This document shows positions 1-9,640 of a stretch of DNA of 45,270 bases, piece by piece. The stretch is from the NCBI GenBank assembly GCA_903893855.1, contig CAITNV010000030.1, forward strand, positions 1-45,270, in the 5' to 3' direction. A program made the translations under genes and the position numbers. Source of the DNA: Candidatus Tayloriibacteriota bacterium (lineage in GTDB: Bacteria > Patescibacteriota > Minisyncoccia > Phycocordibacterales > PALSA-1337). Numbering within the stretch: the stretch's first letter is position 1; each line of letters starts with the position of its first letter. The notes under the pieces were generated by a model that was not told the DNA's origin, searched no databases, and saw nothing but the letters and a program-made list of their open reading frames with translations.

Positions 1-139
1 CGTTCTCCCCATCAACAGCGATGATTGAACATCTTCCCTCATCAATCCCCTTTATTCCACTAATATTTCCCCAATCCTGTTGAAGGAGGGCTTTGGTATA
101 TATGCCGGCGGGGACGTGATTAAAGGTGATTTTTTTCAT
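1..139 (-). CDS. Partial hypothetical protein running off the window start (MKKITFNHVPAGIYTKALLQQDWGNISG...)
   Basis: Open minus-strand frame from ATG at 139 to the window edge; its start overlaps the stop of the 120..563 gene. Confidence 0.5.
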   Translation of the reverse strand, partial: MKKITFNHVPAGIYTKALLQQDWGNISGIKGIDEGRCSIIAVDGEN

Positions 140-563
140 TCTGAACTTTTGACAAATAATCTTTAATAAGCTCGACATCCTTTCTGTCTTTCTCACGATT
201 CCATGTCGTTGATTTTACTTCGAGCAAATTTGACAGACTCACAAAGTAAATGCCATCGATTTCCTCCATCCGATCGGGAGAATTTCTAAAATAATCAATA
301 TTACCTCCACCATAAATATGTGCGTAAAGAGAAACGCCTTTGTGATTTTCGAGGGATTCAACCATCATGTCGCCGAGACTTCCATGCTCACGTCTATATT
401 CCCACTCTGGATCAGATTTCAAATGTTCGAAAAGTTCTTCTGTTACGATAATATCAATATCATCAGAAGGTCTAATACCTTTTAGTTCAAGTACAGCTCC
501 GCCCATAACTACGAACTGCTTATCAGGTAAATTAAGTGCTCGGACTTTCTCTATAATAGTCAT
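120..563 (-). CDS. Nucleotidyltransferase-fold protein
   Basis: Motif VVMGGAVLELKGIRPSDDIDIIV (G-G...D-x-D) typical of nucleotidyltransferase-like proteins. Confidence 0.6.
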   Translation of the reverse strand: MTIIEKVRALNLPDKQFVVMGGAVLELKGIRPSDDIDIIVTEELFEHLKSDPEWEYRREHGSLGDMMVESLENHKGVSLYAHIYGGGNIDYFRNSPDRMEEIDGIYFVSLSNLLEVKSTTWNREKDRKDVELIKDYLSKVQNEKNHL

Positions 564-677
564 AAAATTACATCAAGTATATGGCAAGGTTACCCTTCTT
601 GCAACACACTCAAAACGTGTATATACTATGCATAGCAATAGTTTTTCCGCGCATAAAGCGCCTCAACAATAATATAT

Positions 678-1241
678 ATGCTATACGAAACCTATCTTAA
701 GCTCCGAAGTCATAGCTCAATCATTCCCGAGGCCGAAGTTGTTATCGACCATCTCGAGAAGAACCAGTTTGGGCCAATTATTCAAAACATTGTCACAGCA
801 TTTGTTCTGCGTGACCTGCCGATTTCAAGCGAAATCAATGTTTGGATTGAGCATGCCAACCAAATACTCTATGAAATTGCTGGTCAGTTGCAAGGATGTA
901 CCATAATACCCTTCAGTCTGAATCCTCAAGCACAACCAACTGGAAGGGACATAGTATACTTCCATTTTGGTCAGATCATATTTAAGGAAACCTTAGGTAC
1001 GGTCACTCATTCCACGCTCGTGAGACTTGCGGATAATATCCCCGGTCCGTCTGCTGTTCCCAAGGGTTGGAACAACCTTACGAGCTTCACTCATGAACCA
1101 AGGCTTCTCGAGCGCCATGTCAGAATCTGGTTTTGCCCAGACCTGCATATTGGTAACCTCATCGAAGGAAATGGCGCATGTTTTCTTGATGGAGAAGTTA
1201 ACCTCGAGAGAGTAAAGGAAATGTCGAGCCGCATGAACTAG
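678..1241 (+). CDS. Hypothetical protein
   Basis: 187-aa ORF followed immediately by an intrinsic terminator. Confidence 0.6.
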   Translation: MLYETYLKLRSHSSIIPEAEVVIDHLEKNQFGPIIQNIVTAFVLRDLPISSEINVWIEHANQILYEIAGQLQGCTIIPFSLNPQAQPTGRDIVYFHFGQIIFKETLGTVTHSTLVRLADNIPGPSAVPKGWNNLTSFTHEPRLLERHVRIWFCPDLHIGNLIEGNGACFLDGEVNLERVKEMSSRMN

Positions 1242-1252
1242 CATTGACATAC

Positions 1253-1275
1253 GTCCGACAAAAGTCGGACTTTTT
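1253..1275 (+). terminator. Intrinsic terminator GTCCGAC-aaaa-GTCGGAC-TTTTT
   Basis: Perfect 7-bp stem followed by a T-run. Confidence 0.85.
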
Positions 1276-1280
1276 ATTTA

Positions 1281-2141
1281 TTATCTATTTGACGAACTTG
1301 CCTCCCCCTGCAAACGAATCAATTTAGAAAAATCTGCCACATACCCTACCCTTTGCGCTGTGGCTGTTGCGTCGAATCTCTTGCGAGCCTGATCGAGCGG
1401 AAGTGTGGTGTCGATAAGTCCTTTATCGAGAGCGAGCTGGTCTGCATAGTTAGTCAGAAGCACTTGCCAATCAAATACTGGCAGAAGGTCTGGCCAGATT
1501 TTATTAACTGAATCTGCAATACTTGAAGTACAGTTGGCATAAAAACCATTGTACCAGCGTGGATGCGTGACGAGATCATTCATTCGTACGAGCATATCCG
1601 TCAGCAACAGACGTGCTTGATACGGAGTGGCTTTCAATGGATAGACATATACTTCATCGTTATAAATATTCGTGCGAACATACACCGAATCCCTTTCATC
1701 AACTGGAATATACATAATTGGGAAATTATTGATGAGCCCATTAAACATCGTATACTGTTCGCTTTTTGTAAGCCGAGCCTCAATGGTAATAGATAGGAAA
1801 TTACCATCAGAGAATTCAAATGACATAAACGTATGTGCGAAAGGACTACCCGCATCAAATGGCACCGTTATATACCAAGCTTTCGTGAGCTTGGCGAGAT
1901 CATAGGTGCGATCATAACGATCCTCGACAGTTGGCGTACCGCTAGCATCATATTGGAAGTTCCGAACATTTTTCACCGTGACATAATGGCCGTTAAATTC
2001 TGCAGAACCCAATACATTGAGCGTATCTTTCCAATTCCCTTCAGTTGGCACTTGTTTGGTGAATTGCCAAACAAAGAACGCAGCGACAAGCAGGAAAAAA
2101 ACCAAAGCGATATACAAAATAATTTTCAAACTTTTTTTCAT
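1281..2141 (-). CDS. Membrane-anchored DUF4105/Lnb N-terminal-like protein
   Basis: N-terminal TM helix; ...SPFAHTFMSFEF... and ...YNGFYANCTSSIADSVNKIWP... resemble the DUF4105 family (recall). Confidence 0.6.
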   Translation of the reverse strand: MKKSLKIILYIALVFFLLVAAFFVWQFTKQVPTEGNWKDTLNVLGSAEFNGHYVTVKNVRNFQYDASGTPTVEDRYDRTYDLAKLTKAWYITVPFDAGSPFAHTFMSFEFSDGNFLSITIEARLTKSEQYTMFNGLINNFPIMYIPVDERDSVYVRTNIYNDEVYVYPLKATPYQARLLLTDMLVRMNDLVTHPRWYNGFYANCTSSIADSVNKIWPDLLPVFDWQVLLTNYADQLALDKGLIDTTLPLDQARKRFDATATAQRVGYVADFSKLIRLQGEASSSNR

Positions 2142-2168
2142 ATGTATTTAAAAACACCACAAAACAAT

Positions 2169-3053
2169 TTACTGAATCGAGCTCGCAAACGCTTTCATAT
2201 CATCTGTCACCTCAAGACCCTTGAGCGTATAAAGATCGGCGCTCGTATGAAATACGCCTTTGTACGTGCTGCGTGCTGAACGAAAACCGGCATCTTTAAC
2301 AGCTTGAATGACAGTATCATTATAGTGTCCATACGGATACGCAAAGAGGTCGATGGAGTGTCCAATCTGCTTCTCGATCAAGAGCTTGCTACCCGTGATT
2401 TCATTCTTTAGAACGGCTGGATCTTTAACACTCACGAGGTATGGATGCGTGCGCGTATGTCCACCTATGGTCATGCCGGAATTATCCATCACACGAATCT
2501 GATCCCATGTCAGGAAATATCCTCCACCGACATAGTCGCTAGTGATAAAAAAGGTTGCAGTATCGGCGTATTTTTTAAGTAAAGGAAAAGCATATCCGTA
2601 TTGATTTTTCCAACCATCATCGAATGTGATAACAATTGACTTCGGCGGAAGTGTAATATTATCAGAAAGAGACTCCACTAAATATTCGAGACTAATAACG
2701 GTGTAGCCATTGTCACGCAAGTATTTAAGTTGACTCTCGAAAGCATCTGGCGCCACTTCATAATGAAGTTGCATTGCAGTCTCGCCTGAAGAATGCGGTC
2801 TGACACTATGGTAAATGAGAATCGGTACTTTTATGGAATCAGGCTTAATCGTCTCCGGCACTTGCTGGAGGGATTGTTCAAGATCAAATTGACTAATTTT
2901 TGAAAGCAAAGCCTCTTGATACAAGTCGACAGGTTTGACGAAATAGATCTGGCGTATCAATAGCCCACCGAGGACGAGGATAGAACCGTATAAGAAAAAA
3001 TGGAGATTTCGGTCTTTAAGTGCGAAATGAAATGAACGAAGCCAGTTGAACAT
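2169..3053 (-). CDS. Polysaccharide deacetylase (NodB/PgdA-like)
   Basis: TFDDGW, HTRTHPYL and FAYPYGHYND motifs; the start MFNWLRSF at 3053 avoids the long overlap with the upstream ORF that the track start (3230) implies. Confidence 0.85.
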   Translation of the reverse strand: MFNWLRSFHFALKDRNLHFFLYGSILVLGGLLIRQIYFVKPVDLYQEALLSKISQFDLEQSLQQVPETIKPDSIKVPILIYHSVRPHSSGETAMQLHYEVAPDAFESQLKYLRDNGYTVISLEYLVESLSDNITLPPKSIVITFDDGWKNQYGYAFPLLKKYADTATFFITSDYVGGGYFLTWDQIRVMDNSGMTIGGHTRTHPYLVSVKDPAVLKNEITGSKLLIEKQIGHSIDLFAYPYGHYNDTVIQAVKDAGFRSARSTYKGVFHTSADLYTLKGLEVTDDMKAFASSIQ

Positions 3054-3147
3054 ATGTGAGATTATAGCATGAAAGTTTTTTGCCACGAAAAAATATGTGG
3101 AAAAGAAAAACCAGCGACAGTTGAGATTCGCTGGTATGTGAATTAAG

Positions 3148-3717
3148 CTATTCCAACATTCTCTCAGGATTGACTTTAGAGAAATGTGTCTGTGCTGCTC
3201 TGTATTGGGCTTTACGCTGAAGGAGATCAAAGAGGACTTCCTCTGAATTTGCGACGAGAGTAATCATTACCGGTTGGTGAGAATGAAATTTATCAAACCG
3301 GCGAACGTTACAAATGTGAACAAACAGATCTCCACGATCCTCTGTCTGAGACATTGAAGCGAATTGCAGGCAGACTGCCCTGACAGATGGGTTACGCATT
3401 TGTCCCGCTAGATCCGTGAATACAGATTTGGCAAGATCCTCGAGACCGGAGAAATCTGGCCCATTGTACTTGAACTCCTGATGACATTTTCGAAGGGTTT
3501 CCACCGTACATTTTTTTAGGGAAAGTTTACGCAAGATCATCCAATATTCTGCAGCAATGGATTCAGCAGCTTGTTGTTCGAATTCACGTCCCATCAGAAG
3601 TCGGTTGATGCTTTGATAGAACTCCAGTACTTCCTTGTACCGATCCTTTTTCTTGTGCTTTTTTTCGCTCATATTTGAAGACGGTAACGTTATCGCCATA
3701 CGGGTCTTGTTATTCAC
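3148..3717 (-). CDS. Hypothetical protein
   Basis: 189-aa ORF, no recognised domain. Confidence 0.5.
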   Translation of the reverse strand: MNNKTRMAITLPSSNMSEKKHKKKDRYKEVLEFYQSINRLLMGREFEQQAAESIAAEYWMILRKLSLKKCTVETLRKCHQEFKYNGPDFSGLEDLAKSVFTDLAGQMRNPSVRAVCLQFASMSQTEDRGDLFVHICNVRRFDKFHSHQPVMITLVANSEEVLFDLLQRKAQYRAAQTHFSKVNPERMLE

Positions 3718-3752
3718 GATTGACCAACGTTAGCTTTGACGTACCCCGAGGT

Positions 3753-3800
3753 AGTCACAGCCAAAAAAGTCTGATATTGCAGGCTCTTTTGGCTGTGGCT
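3753..3800. repeat. Long hairpin AGTCACAGCCAAAA...TTTTGGCTGTGGCT with extended inner pairing
   Basis: About 14-bp outer stem plus GTCTG/CAGGC inner stem, intergenic. Confidence 0.7.
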
Positions 3801-3867
3801 TTGTCTTGAAATCAAGGAATTAGATCTACAAATTAGAGTATAATACAATCAGGATTAAGTCAATGAT

Positions 3868-3902
3868 AAAAAAAATAAGCTCAAACAATTACTCGTCTGA
3901 GC
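3868..3902 (-). terminator. Terminator downstream of the CsaA-like gene
   Basis: Minus strand GCTCA...TGAGC followed by TTATTTTTTTT. Confidence 0.6.
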
Positions 3903-3984
3903 GATCTTTTTACCCCTTGTGGGGAGGGCCGAAGCCGTTTGTAATTACACTATAGCACTATTGAAGTATGTTTGCAGTATATAT

Positions 3985-4321
3985 TTAAAATAATTTACCA
4001 CCAAGTACAGCGCCCGCTCGTTGCGGTGCGACAAGAATAACTTTTCCATCTTTGTCAGGAACTCCAAGCGTCAATACTTCGGATTCAAAAGGACCGATTT
4101 TTCGCGGAGGAAAATTAACGACGCCAAGGACAAGCATGCCGAGTAATTCTTCTTTTGAATAGAGAGCCACGATTTGAACCGAAGAATTCTTCACACCGAC
4201 TTCAGGGCCGAAATCAATCCGGAGCTTATACGCCAGTTTTTTAGCTTCAGGAAAATCATTTACTTCAATGATCTTCCCTACTCTAATATCTAGTTTTTTG
4301 GAAATCGTCGATGGTTGCCAT
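3985..4321 (-). CDS. csaA: CsaA-like tRNA-binding-domain protein, apparently frameshifted near its N-terminus
   Basis: LDIRVGKIIEV...VQIVALYSKEELLGMLVLGVVNFPPRKIGPFESEVLTLGV; the expected N-terminus MATIDDFQK is present in another frame from 4321, separated by a 6-A run at 4294-4299. Confidence 0.75.
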
Positions 4322-4366
4322 ATGTAAATATAGTTTACCAAATTTTGTAAAAAATAATATAGCGCA

Positions 4367-4392
4367 TAAAAAAAACCACACATGCGTGTGGT
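4367..4392 (-). terminator. Terminator of OPRT-like gene 1 (ACCACAC-GCAT-GTGTGGT-T-run on minus)
   Basis: 7-bp stem plus minus-strand T-run just downstream of 4416. Confidence 0.8.
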
Positions 4393-4415
4393 AGTGTGAT
4401 ATGACGTCCTGCGTA

Positions 4416-5117
4416 TCAATATTTCGCATTAAGCCTGTCCCAAGTGTCCGACTGCTTCATATAAAGGGCGGCTGAACCGAGTTTACAGAGTGGGCAAAGA
4501 TTCGCCTCCCAGATCGGTATGGGTTTATTGATGAGCGCAATGATTTTTCGATCAGCCTTACTACTTAATTCAGAACGGTTCACAAGAGCTGTTATCACCT
4601 CGGCGACGTACCCGCCGTTTGCGGCAATTAGATCTAGCACTAATCCGACATTGTTGCCGTTGAAAATAACATTCTCAGCGATCAGCACAAGTTCACTGAT
4701 TCGCACTCCCTGTCCATTGAAATCCACACTTGCCGAGGCCAACACACCGGGCCCGCTTCGTCTTTCGATATGGGAAGTGAAGCATGGATTATTTCGCGCA
4801 TTCTTGGTGCGACTCCGTGCTTGGCTAATGTTACGTGCGATGTCATGTGCAAGGGTGATTGACCCTCCGAAAGAACTGACCACACGGTTAATCGAATTAA
4901 CGAGGTGTGGAGTTTTAGTTTTTACCAAGTCGACCAAATCACCTGCTGCCTGATCAAGAAGAGATGGATCTTCCACGATACAACCTGTATCAATGAAGCC
5001 ATTTGTATGATAAGCCGAATCCAAACGAATATGAGGCCGATTCGGGTCCCCATCGTGCTGCCAAAATGCTCGGCGGGATCGAAGCAAATCAATCCACCAT
5101 GATTGGTTTCTGTACAT
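4416..5117 (-). CDS. Orotate phosphoribosyltransferase-like protein, paralog 1
   Basis: FWQHDGDPNRPHIRLDSAYHTNGFID..., ELVLIAENVI; C-terminal CPLC; start MYRN aligned to paralog 2. Confidence 0.6.
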   Translation of the reverse strand: MYRNQSWWIDLLRSRRAFWQHDGDPNRPHIRLDSAYHTNGFIDTGCIVEDPSLLDQAAGDLVDLVKTKTPHLVNSINRVVSSFGGSITLAHDIARNISQARSRTKNARNNPCFTSHIERRSGPGVLASASVDFNGQGVRISELVLIAENVIFNGNNVGLVLDLIAANGGYVAEVITALVNRSELSSKADRKIIALINKPIPIWEANLCPLCKLGSAALYMKQSDTWDRLNAKY

Positions 5118-5293
5118 AGTTATTGTAAGGTTCGCTGCAATTTTTGTTGCAATTGTTGAGGTTTTTGACATTTATACACAACTCTAGATATAGAGTATCT
5201 AAACAAACCATTTAATGCAACACAATGAGGCTTTAGGCTAAAAACTGATAGTATGTAGGTATTCAGAATTATTACATTATAATCCTCGTCAAT

Positions 5294-5320
5294 AAAAAAC
5301 CACACCAAATAAAGTGTGGT
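5294..5320 (-). terminator. Terminator of OPRT-like gene 2 (ACCACAC...GTGTGGT-T-run on minus)
   Basis: 7-bp stem with the same arms as the terminator of paralog 1. Confidence 0.75.
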
Positions 5321-5347
5321 AATACCGTAGTGATGCATTCACAAACA

Positions 5348-6049
5348 TCAACACTTCGAATTAAGTAGATCCCAACTAGTCTTACCTCCCATTTCGAGAG
5401 TCCATGAGCCCTGTCTGCAAAGCGGGCACTCACTCGCTTTCCAAACGGGAATAGGACGATTTACGAGAGCAACAATCCTACTTGAATTAATAACCGTACA
5501 TCCCGAGCGATTCACAAGAGTGGTCATAAACTCAGCAACGTGTCCATACTCCGTCGTAACAGCCGATGTAATCAATCCGATTTTCCGCTCATCAACAATT
5601 ACATCATCCGTAACAAGCACAAGTTCATTTGGTCGCACACCCACACCCTTAAAAACAGTGAAACCGCTCTCAGATGTATCGTTCCTGTTTTTTCTTTCGG
5701 TACACGAGACCAGACAACGCTTTGCTGTTGCACTTTTATTATGCTGCCGTGCTTGGCTAATATGTAGTGCAATTGCGTGCGCAAGGGCACCTGCCCGTAA
5801 CGCAGGACCAACTACTCGGTCTACTACATTGATAAGGTTGGACGATTCAATTTGCACAAGCTCTACCAAATCGCTCGCCGCTTCGTTGAGCAAGCCCGGA
5901 TCTTCGGCTATCAGCTTTGCATCGAAGAAGCCATCGGCATGATAGTCTGGATTCAAAAGAATATGAGGTCGCTTCGGATCCCCATCGTGAGTCCAGAAAG
6001 CTTTACGCGTTTGGAACTCTGTAACCCAATCTGCTTCATCTCTATACAT
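5348..6049 (-). CDS. Orotate phosphoribosyltransferase-like protein, paralog 2
   Basis: Collinear with 4416..5117 over its full length (FWTHDGDPKRPHILLNPDYHADGFFD..., CPLC). Confidence 0.6.
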   Translation of the reverse strand: MYRDEADWVTEFQTRKAFWTHDGDPKRPHILLNPDYHADGFFDAKLIAEDPGLLNEAASDLVELVQIESSNLINVVDRVVGPALRAGALAHAIALHISQARQHNKSATAKRCLVSCTERKNRNDTSESGFTVFKGVGVRPNELVLVTDDVIVDERKIGLITSAVTTEYGHVAEFMTTLVNRSGCTVINSSRIVALVNRPIPVWKASECPLCRQGSWTLEMGGKTSWDLLNSKC

Positions 6050-6213
6050 ACGTGATGGTGAGGTTCAATGAATTGTTAGGTTTTACGTTTATACATAATT
6101 CTAACCATAGGTTACACGAGCTCATTTTTAAATGCAATGCGCGAGACGTTGACATGCGGTCGGAAGTACCGTACTCTAACTCCAGCAAATAAACGATCTT
6201 TTAAAGGAGGTAT

Positions 6214-7116
6214 ATGTCTCAGTTTAAAGTAATTACTAATACACGTCAGCGAGAAGAAATAGTTCCCGATGTCCAAGTCACCCTCCCAATTCCCGCTCAT
6301 TTACCTGACCCCTTAAGCAAAGGTGGTCGAGAAATATGTGAACAGTGGATTAAGGATAACTGGCATCTGGTAAATTATACGGTATCTATAAATGACCGAG
6401 CAAAAGCGACAAAGCTTGCCGCACGACTTAGTGAAGCATTTGCACGTAGCTCTGACGATCCCGAGATCCCTGCGATCCTCGAGGAGTTGAAAGCTATTCA
6501 AGCGAAACCAGCAAATGAGCGCACGGCCTCTGAGTGTTGGACTCGACACGCTTACCTACTCACTGAATATGGTGGCGGATCTGTTGTTCACGACGCTATC
6601 ATGGAAAGGCTCGATCGCTATAAAGGCAATGTGCTTGAAGCGATGTGCGGACACACCAGTTATTTCGACGAATTAGAAGGACGAACTGTTGTGGCGACTG
6701 ACGGTTGCGAAGCATCACTTGAACGCTATCCTTTCCCCGAGCGTCGGCGAATACTCTGCGACCTTGACGTGTATCCATTGAGTGCGTTTCACGATGAAGA
6801 GTTCGACGTAATTTCAATCTGCTTCGGCTACAAATATCCCAAATATCTTCGCGCTATCGCTTCGGAGTTTCGAAGGATACTGAAGCCGAACGGAATATTG
6901 TCATTCGTCGAAAATCCTAAAAACGGTTACGAAAAATACTACAACCGGAGTCTCGAAAGGAGACGGATGAATAGGCTTCTGAGAACTGCAGGCTTCCCCA
7001 AGAGGTTGTATAGCAGAATCCACGTGAAGGATTGGCCGACAAAAGAACAGGGTGAGTTCATACACATTCAGGCGTTCAAGCAGATACGCAGAAGGCGAAA
7101 AGTCGTGAAAGCTTAA
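6214..7116 (+). CDS. Class I SAM-dependent methyltransferase
   Basis: NVLEAMCGHTSYFDELEGRTVVATDGCEASLE..., FDVISICFGYKYPKYLRAIASEFRRILKPNGILSFVEN; SD AAAGGAGG upstream. Confidence 0.75.
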   Translation: MSQFKVITNTRQREEIVPDVQVTLPIPAHLPDPLSKGGREICEQWIKDNWHLVNYTVSINDRAKATKLAARLSEAFARSSDDPEIPAILEELKAIQAKPANERTASECWTRHAYLLTEYGGGSVVHDAIMERLDRYKGNVLEAMCGHTSYFDELEGRTVVATDGCEASLERYPFPERRRILCDLDVYPLSAFHDEEFDVISICFGYKYPKYLRAIASEFRRILKPNGILSFVENPKNGYEKYYNRSLERRRMNRLLRTAGFPKRLYSRIHVKDWPTKEQGEFIHIQAFKQIRRRRKVVKA

Positions 7117-7141
7117 GCATCGCAATGCTATGTGCACCCCG

Positions 7142-7164
7142 CCCGCAAGAAATTGCGGGTTTTT
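7142..7164 (+). terminator. Intrinsic terminator CCCGCAA...TTGCGGG-TTTTT
   Basis: 7-bp stem and T-run. Confidence 0.85.
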
Positions 7165-7332
7165 ATTTAGGTATAATTCCTATCCCCAACAACATCAATA
7201 AAATACTTTCGTAGATTTTTGTCTGTAATTCCGAATTAAATATTTAAAAATTATTTAGCGAGTATTCACACCAATTTGACACCACTCCACAATACTGTAT
7301 TCTGACCATAGATTCAAACCTTACAACCACAT

Positions 7333-8277
7333 ATGATATACCACATACTCAGATCACAGCAGTATAGTCGGGAGGATCTCGAAAGACTATTCTGGGACAC
7401 CGATGAAATAAGAAGGCTTTACGAGAACTCGCTCGGCAAAAAAGACCTCAGGACAAGGCTCGAAGGCAAAAGCATGTTTGCGGTTTTTTATGAACCGTCA
7501 ACACGTACCCGCTTCTCATTCTGCATAGCCGCTGCCAATCTTGGGATGACAGCGATTTGGACCGAGAATGCAGGCGAGTTTTCCTCTGCAGTTAAAGGCG
7601 AAACACTCGCAGACACTATTCGTGCACTCGGCGAATTGGGAGGAGACGTCATCGTGCTTCGTCACCCTGATGTAGGTGCAGCCGAACAAGCGGCCGCTAT
7701 CGTCAGGAAGTTCGGCTACAATACCGCAATCATTAATGCGGGTGACGGCACAGGTCAACACCCCACTCAAGCTCTTCTCGACCTGTACACGGTGAAACGT
7801 GAACTGGGCCGTCTGGACAATATGACGGTTGTCGTCGGAGGTGATTTGGCAAATGGTCGGACGGTGCATTCGCTTGTATACCTTTTGTCGAAGTTCGACG
7901 ACATCAACTTCATTTTTCTCTCTCCGCCCAAGCTTACCATGAGCAAAGGCATTCTCGATCACCTTCAGGAGCACGGAATCAAATTCACCGAGACCCAAGA
8001 CAAAGAATGGGCTTTGCGCCAAGCAGACCTCATATACTGGACGCGCATTCAGACTGAACGTGGAAGCACCAATGCCACACTTGATCTGACTATTGGAGAG
8101 CCTGAGTTGAGGCTCATCAAACCCAATGCACGAATACTTCACCCTCTGCCGAGAGTGAGTGAAATTAAAACGGTGGTTGATGAAGACCCTCGCGCAGCCT
8201 ACTTTCGCCAGATCAGCAATGGCATGTTCATCAGAATGGCTTTGCTCGAAAAGGCTTGCGGAGGTTTCCTCGAGTAA
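7333..8277 (+). CDS. pyrB: Aspartate carbamoyltransferase catalytic subunit
   Basis: FYEPSTRTRFSF, HPTQALLDLYT and HPLPRVSEI motifs. Confidence 0.9.
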   Translation: MIYHILRSQQYSREDLERLFWDTDEIRRLYENSLGKKDLRTRLEGKSMFAVFYEPSTRTRFSFCIAAANLGMTAIWTENAGEFSSAVKGETLADTIRALGELGGDVIVLRHPDVGAAEQAAAIVRKFGYNTAIINAGDGTGQHPTQALLDLYTVKRELGRLDNMTVVVGGDLANGRTVHSLVYLLSKFDDINFIFLSPPKLTMSKGILDHLQEHGIKFTETQDKEWALRQADLIYWTRIQTERGSTNATLDLTIGEPELRLIKPNARILHPLPRVSEIKTVVDEDPRAAYFRQISNGMFIRMALLEKACGGFLE

Positions 8278-8299
8278 TTGGTTCGCGACCAAATCCATT

Positions 8300-8325
8300 A
8301 TCCCGATGTAAAGTCGGGATTTTTT
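8300..8325 (+). terminator. Terminator downstream of pyrB
   Basis: TCCCGA...TCGGGA-TTTTTT. Confidence 0.85.
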
Positions 8326-8350
8326 ATTTCTCTAAATTGAACGAGATTAG

Positions 8351-8983
8351 TTAATCTACTAAAACAGATCTCACGAAACCGCCCAATTTATTCACTGCCA
8401 CATCAAGTTTCCCACTATTATCGATCTCTAGAACATGCTCCGACGGTATAGAGAATCGATCAACCAGCTTATGAAAGAAGTCCTGCTCGGCTTCTTGGTA
8501 TATTTTTAAACTGCCTACTGTTGAATGAATATCACCAATATTTTTGATCCGCATATTTACACGTTTATTTGCAACAGCTGTATCTACACTAACAAAAACA
8601 AAAAAGAGCTGATGTTTCGAAGCGAGGTATGCAATTAGTCTATCATCAATTGCCTGAATATACGGTTCATCATCTTCAGTAATTTGCTTTTTAATATTTA
8701 TTGCAAGCGCTGCTTGTAATTTAAAAGCATAGTGGCAATCAATAAACATTGCTTGTGTGGTACTTGTCGCCAATTCTTCACTAAGATAGTCAGCTGCTTG
8801 CTCAATCAGTGAATCGTAATTCTTCGGGATTTCTTCATATGATAAGCCATTTCGAGTACCGACTTCAATAAGCGCACGCTTTTGCTTACCAATGATAAAA
8901 TCACTATGGCCCACTAATTTTTCAATTAATGTGGTTTTTCCACTACCATTAATTCCACCTATAAAAAATACTGCTTTTTTCAT
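8351..8983 (-). CDS. Small P-loop NTPase/kinase-like protein
   Basis: Walker A FFIGGINGSGKTTL at the N-terminus. Confidence 0.75.
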   Translation of the reverse strand: MKKAVFFIGGINGSGKTTLIEKLVGHSDFIIGKQKRALIEVGTRNGLSYEEIPKNYDSLIEQAADYLSEELATSTTQAMFIDCHYAFKLQAALAINIKKQITEDDEPYIQAIDDRLIAYLASKHQLFFVFVSVDTAVANKRVNMRIKNIGDIHSTVGSLKIYQEAEQDFFHKLVDRFSIPSEHVLEIDNSGKLDVAVNKLGGFVRSVLVD

Positions 8984-8999
8984 ATGATATTAGACGAAA

Positions 9000-9560
9000 C
9001 TATCGTAATATAAATTTAACAACCTCCCGAGCCACCTCATCGGGTAATTTTTTGTCTGTTTCAATAATATGTCCGCCACATTTCTCGAAAATTGATCGAA
9101 ACGTACCAGCAAAAGCCTTATTATTTTCGATGAAAGTCTCAAAGGGTATTCCGGCCATTCTTTCCATTTCCTTTATATCCTGAGGAGTTGGATGTCGGCG
9201 ACGCAGTCGTGTTTCAAAAACTTCCGGCGAAGCGTGGAGAAGAATGAGCTCAGCTGGTATATCGTGTTCGGGCTTATAGACATCTTTAAATAGCTCCGGA
9301 TTTACGAAACCAGTAATAACTGTACTTTTGTTTTGACGAGCGTTTTCCTTGGCCACATCGAGCCAGTGTCTTGTCTCACTTTTAAGCCATGTTAGTCCGC
9401 CTCCATCTGGAACACCTCGCTCATCTAGGTCTCTAACATCGTATGATTGAAGTGGCAACATTTCTTTCAAGTGAACGAGAGTTGATGACTTCCCGACACC
9501 AGAGATTCCAGAAACGAAATAGATTTTTGGTGGTTTATTTTCGAGCATTGTGCCTAACAT
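9000..9560 (-). CDS. Small P-loop NTPase/kinase-like protein
   Basis: Walker A VSGISGVGKSST; nucleotide-kinase-like layout with R-rich lid ETRLRRRHP. Confidence 0.75.
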   Translation of the reverse strand: MLGTMLENKPPKIYFVSGISGVGKSSTLVHLKEMLPLQSYDVRDLDERGVPDGGGLTWLKSETRHWLDVAKENARQNKSTVITGFVNPELFKDVYKPEHDIPAELILLHASPEVFETRLRRRHPTPQDIKEMERMAGIPFETFIENNKAFAGTFRSIFEKCGGHIIETDKKLPDEVAREVVKFILR

Positions 9561-9605
9561 AATACCATGTAGTTATCTTTAAGTCATAAAGTATAGACTA
9601 TCTAA

Positions 9606-9632
9606 AATAAAAACCCCAACATCAAGTCGGGG
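9606..9632 (-). terminator. Terminator downstream of the MOSC gene
   Basis: Minus CCCCGAC-TTGAT-GTTGGGG-TTTTTATTTT. Confidence 0.8.
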
Positions 9633-9640
9633 CTTAACAA

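Noticed and set aside
7516-8298. 260-aa minus ORF antisense to pyrB
   Set aside because: Fully antisense to a confidently identified pyrB; no domain-like features; a codon-structure shadow.
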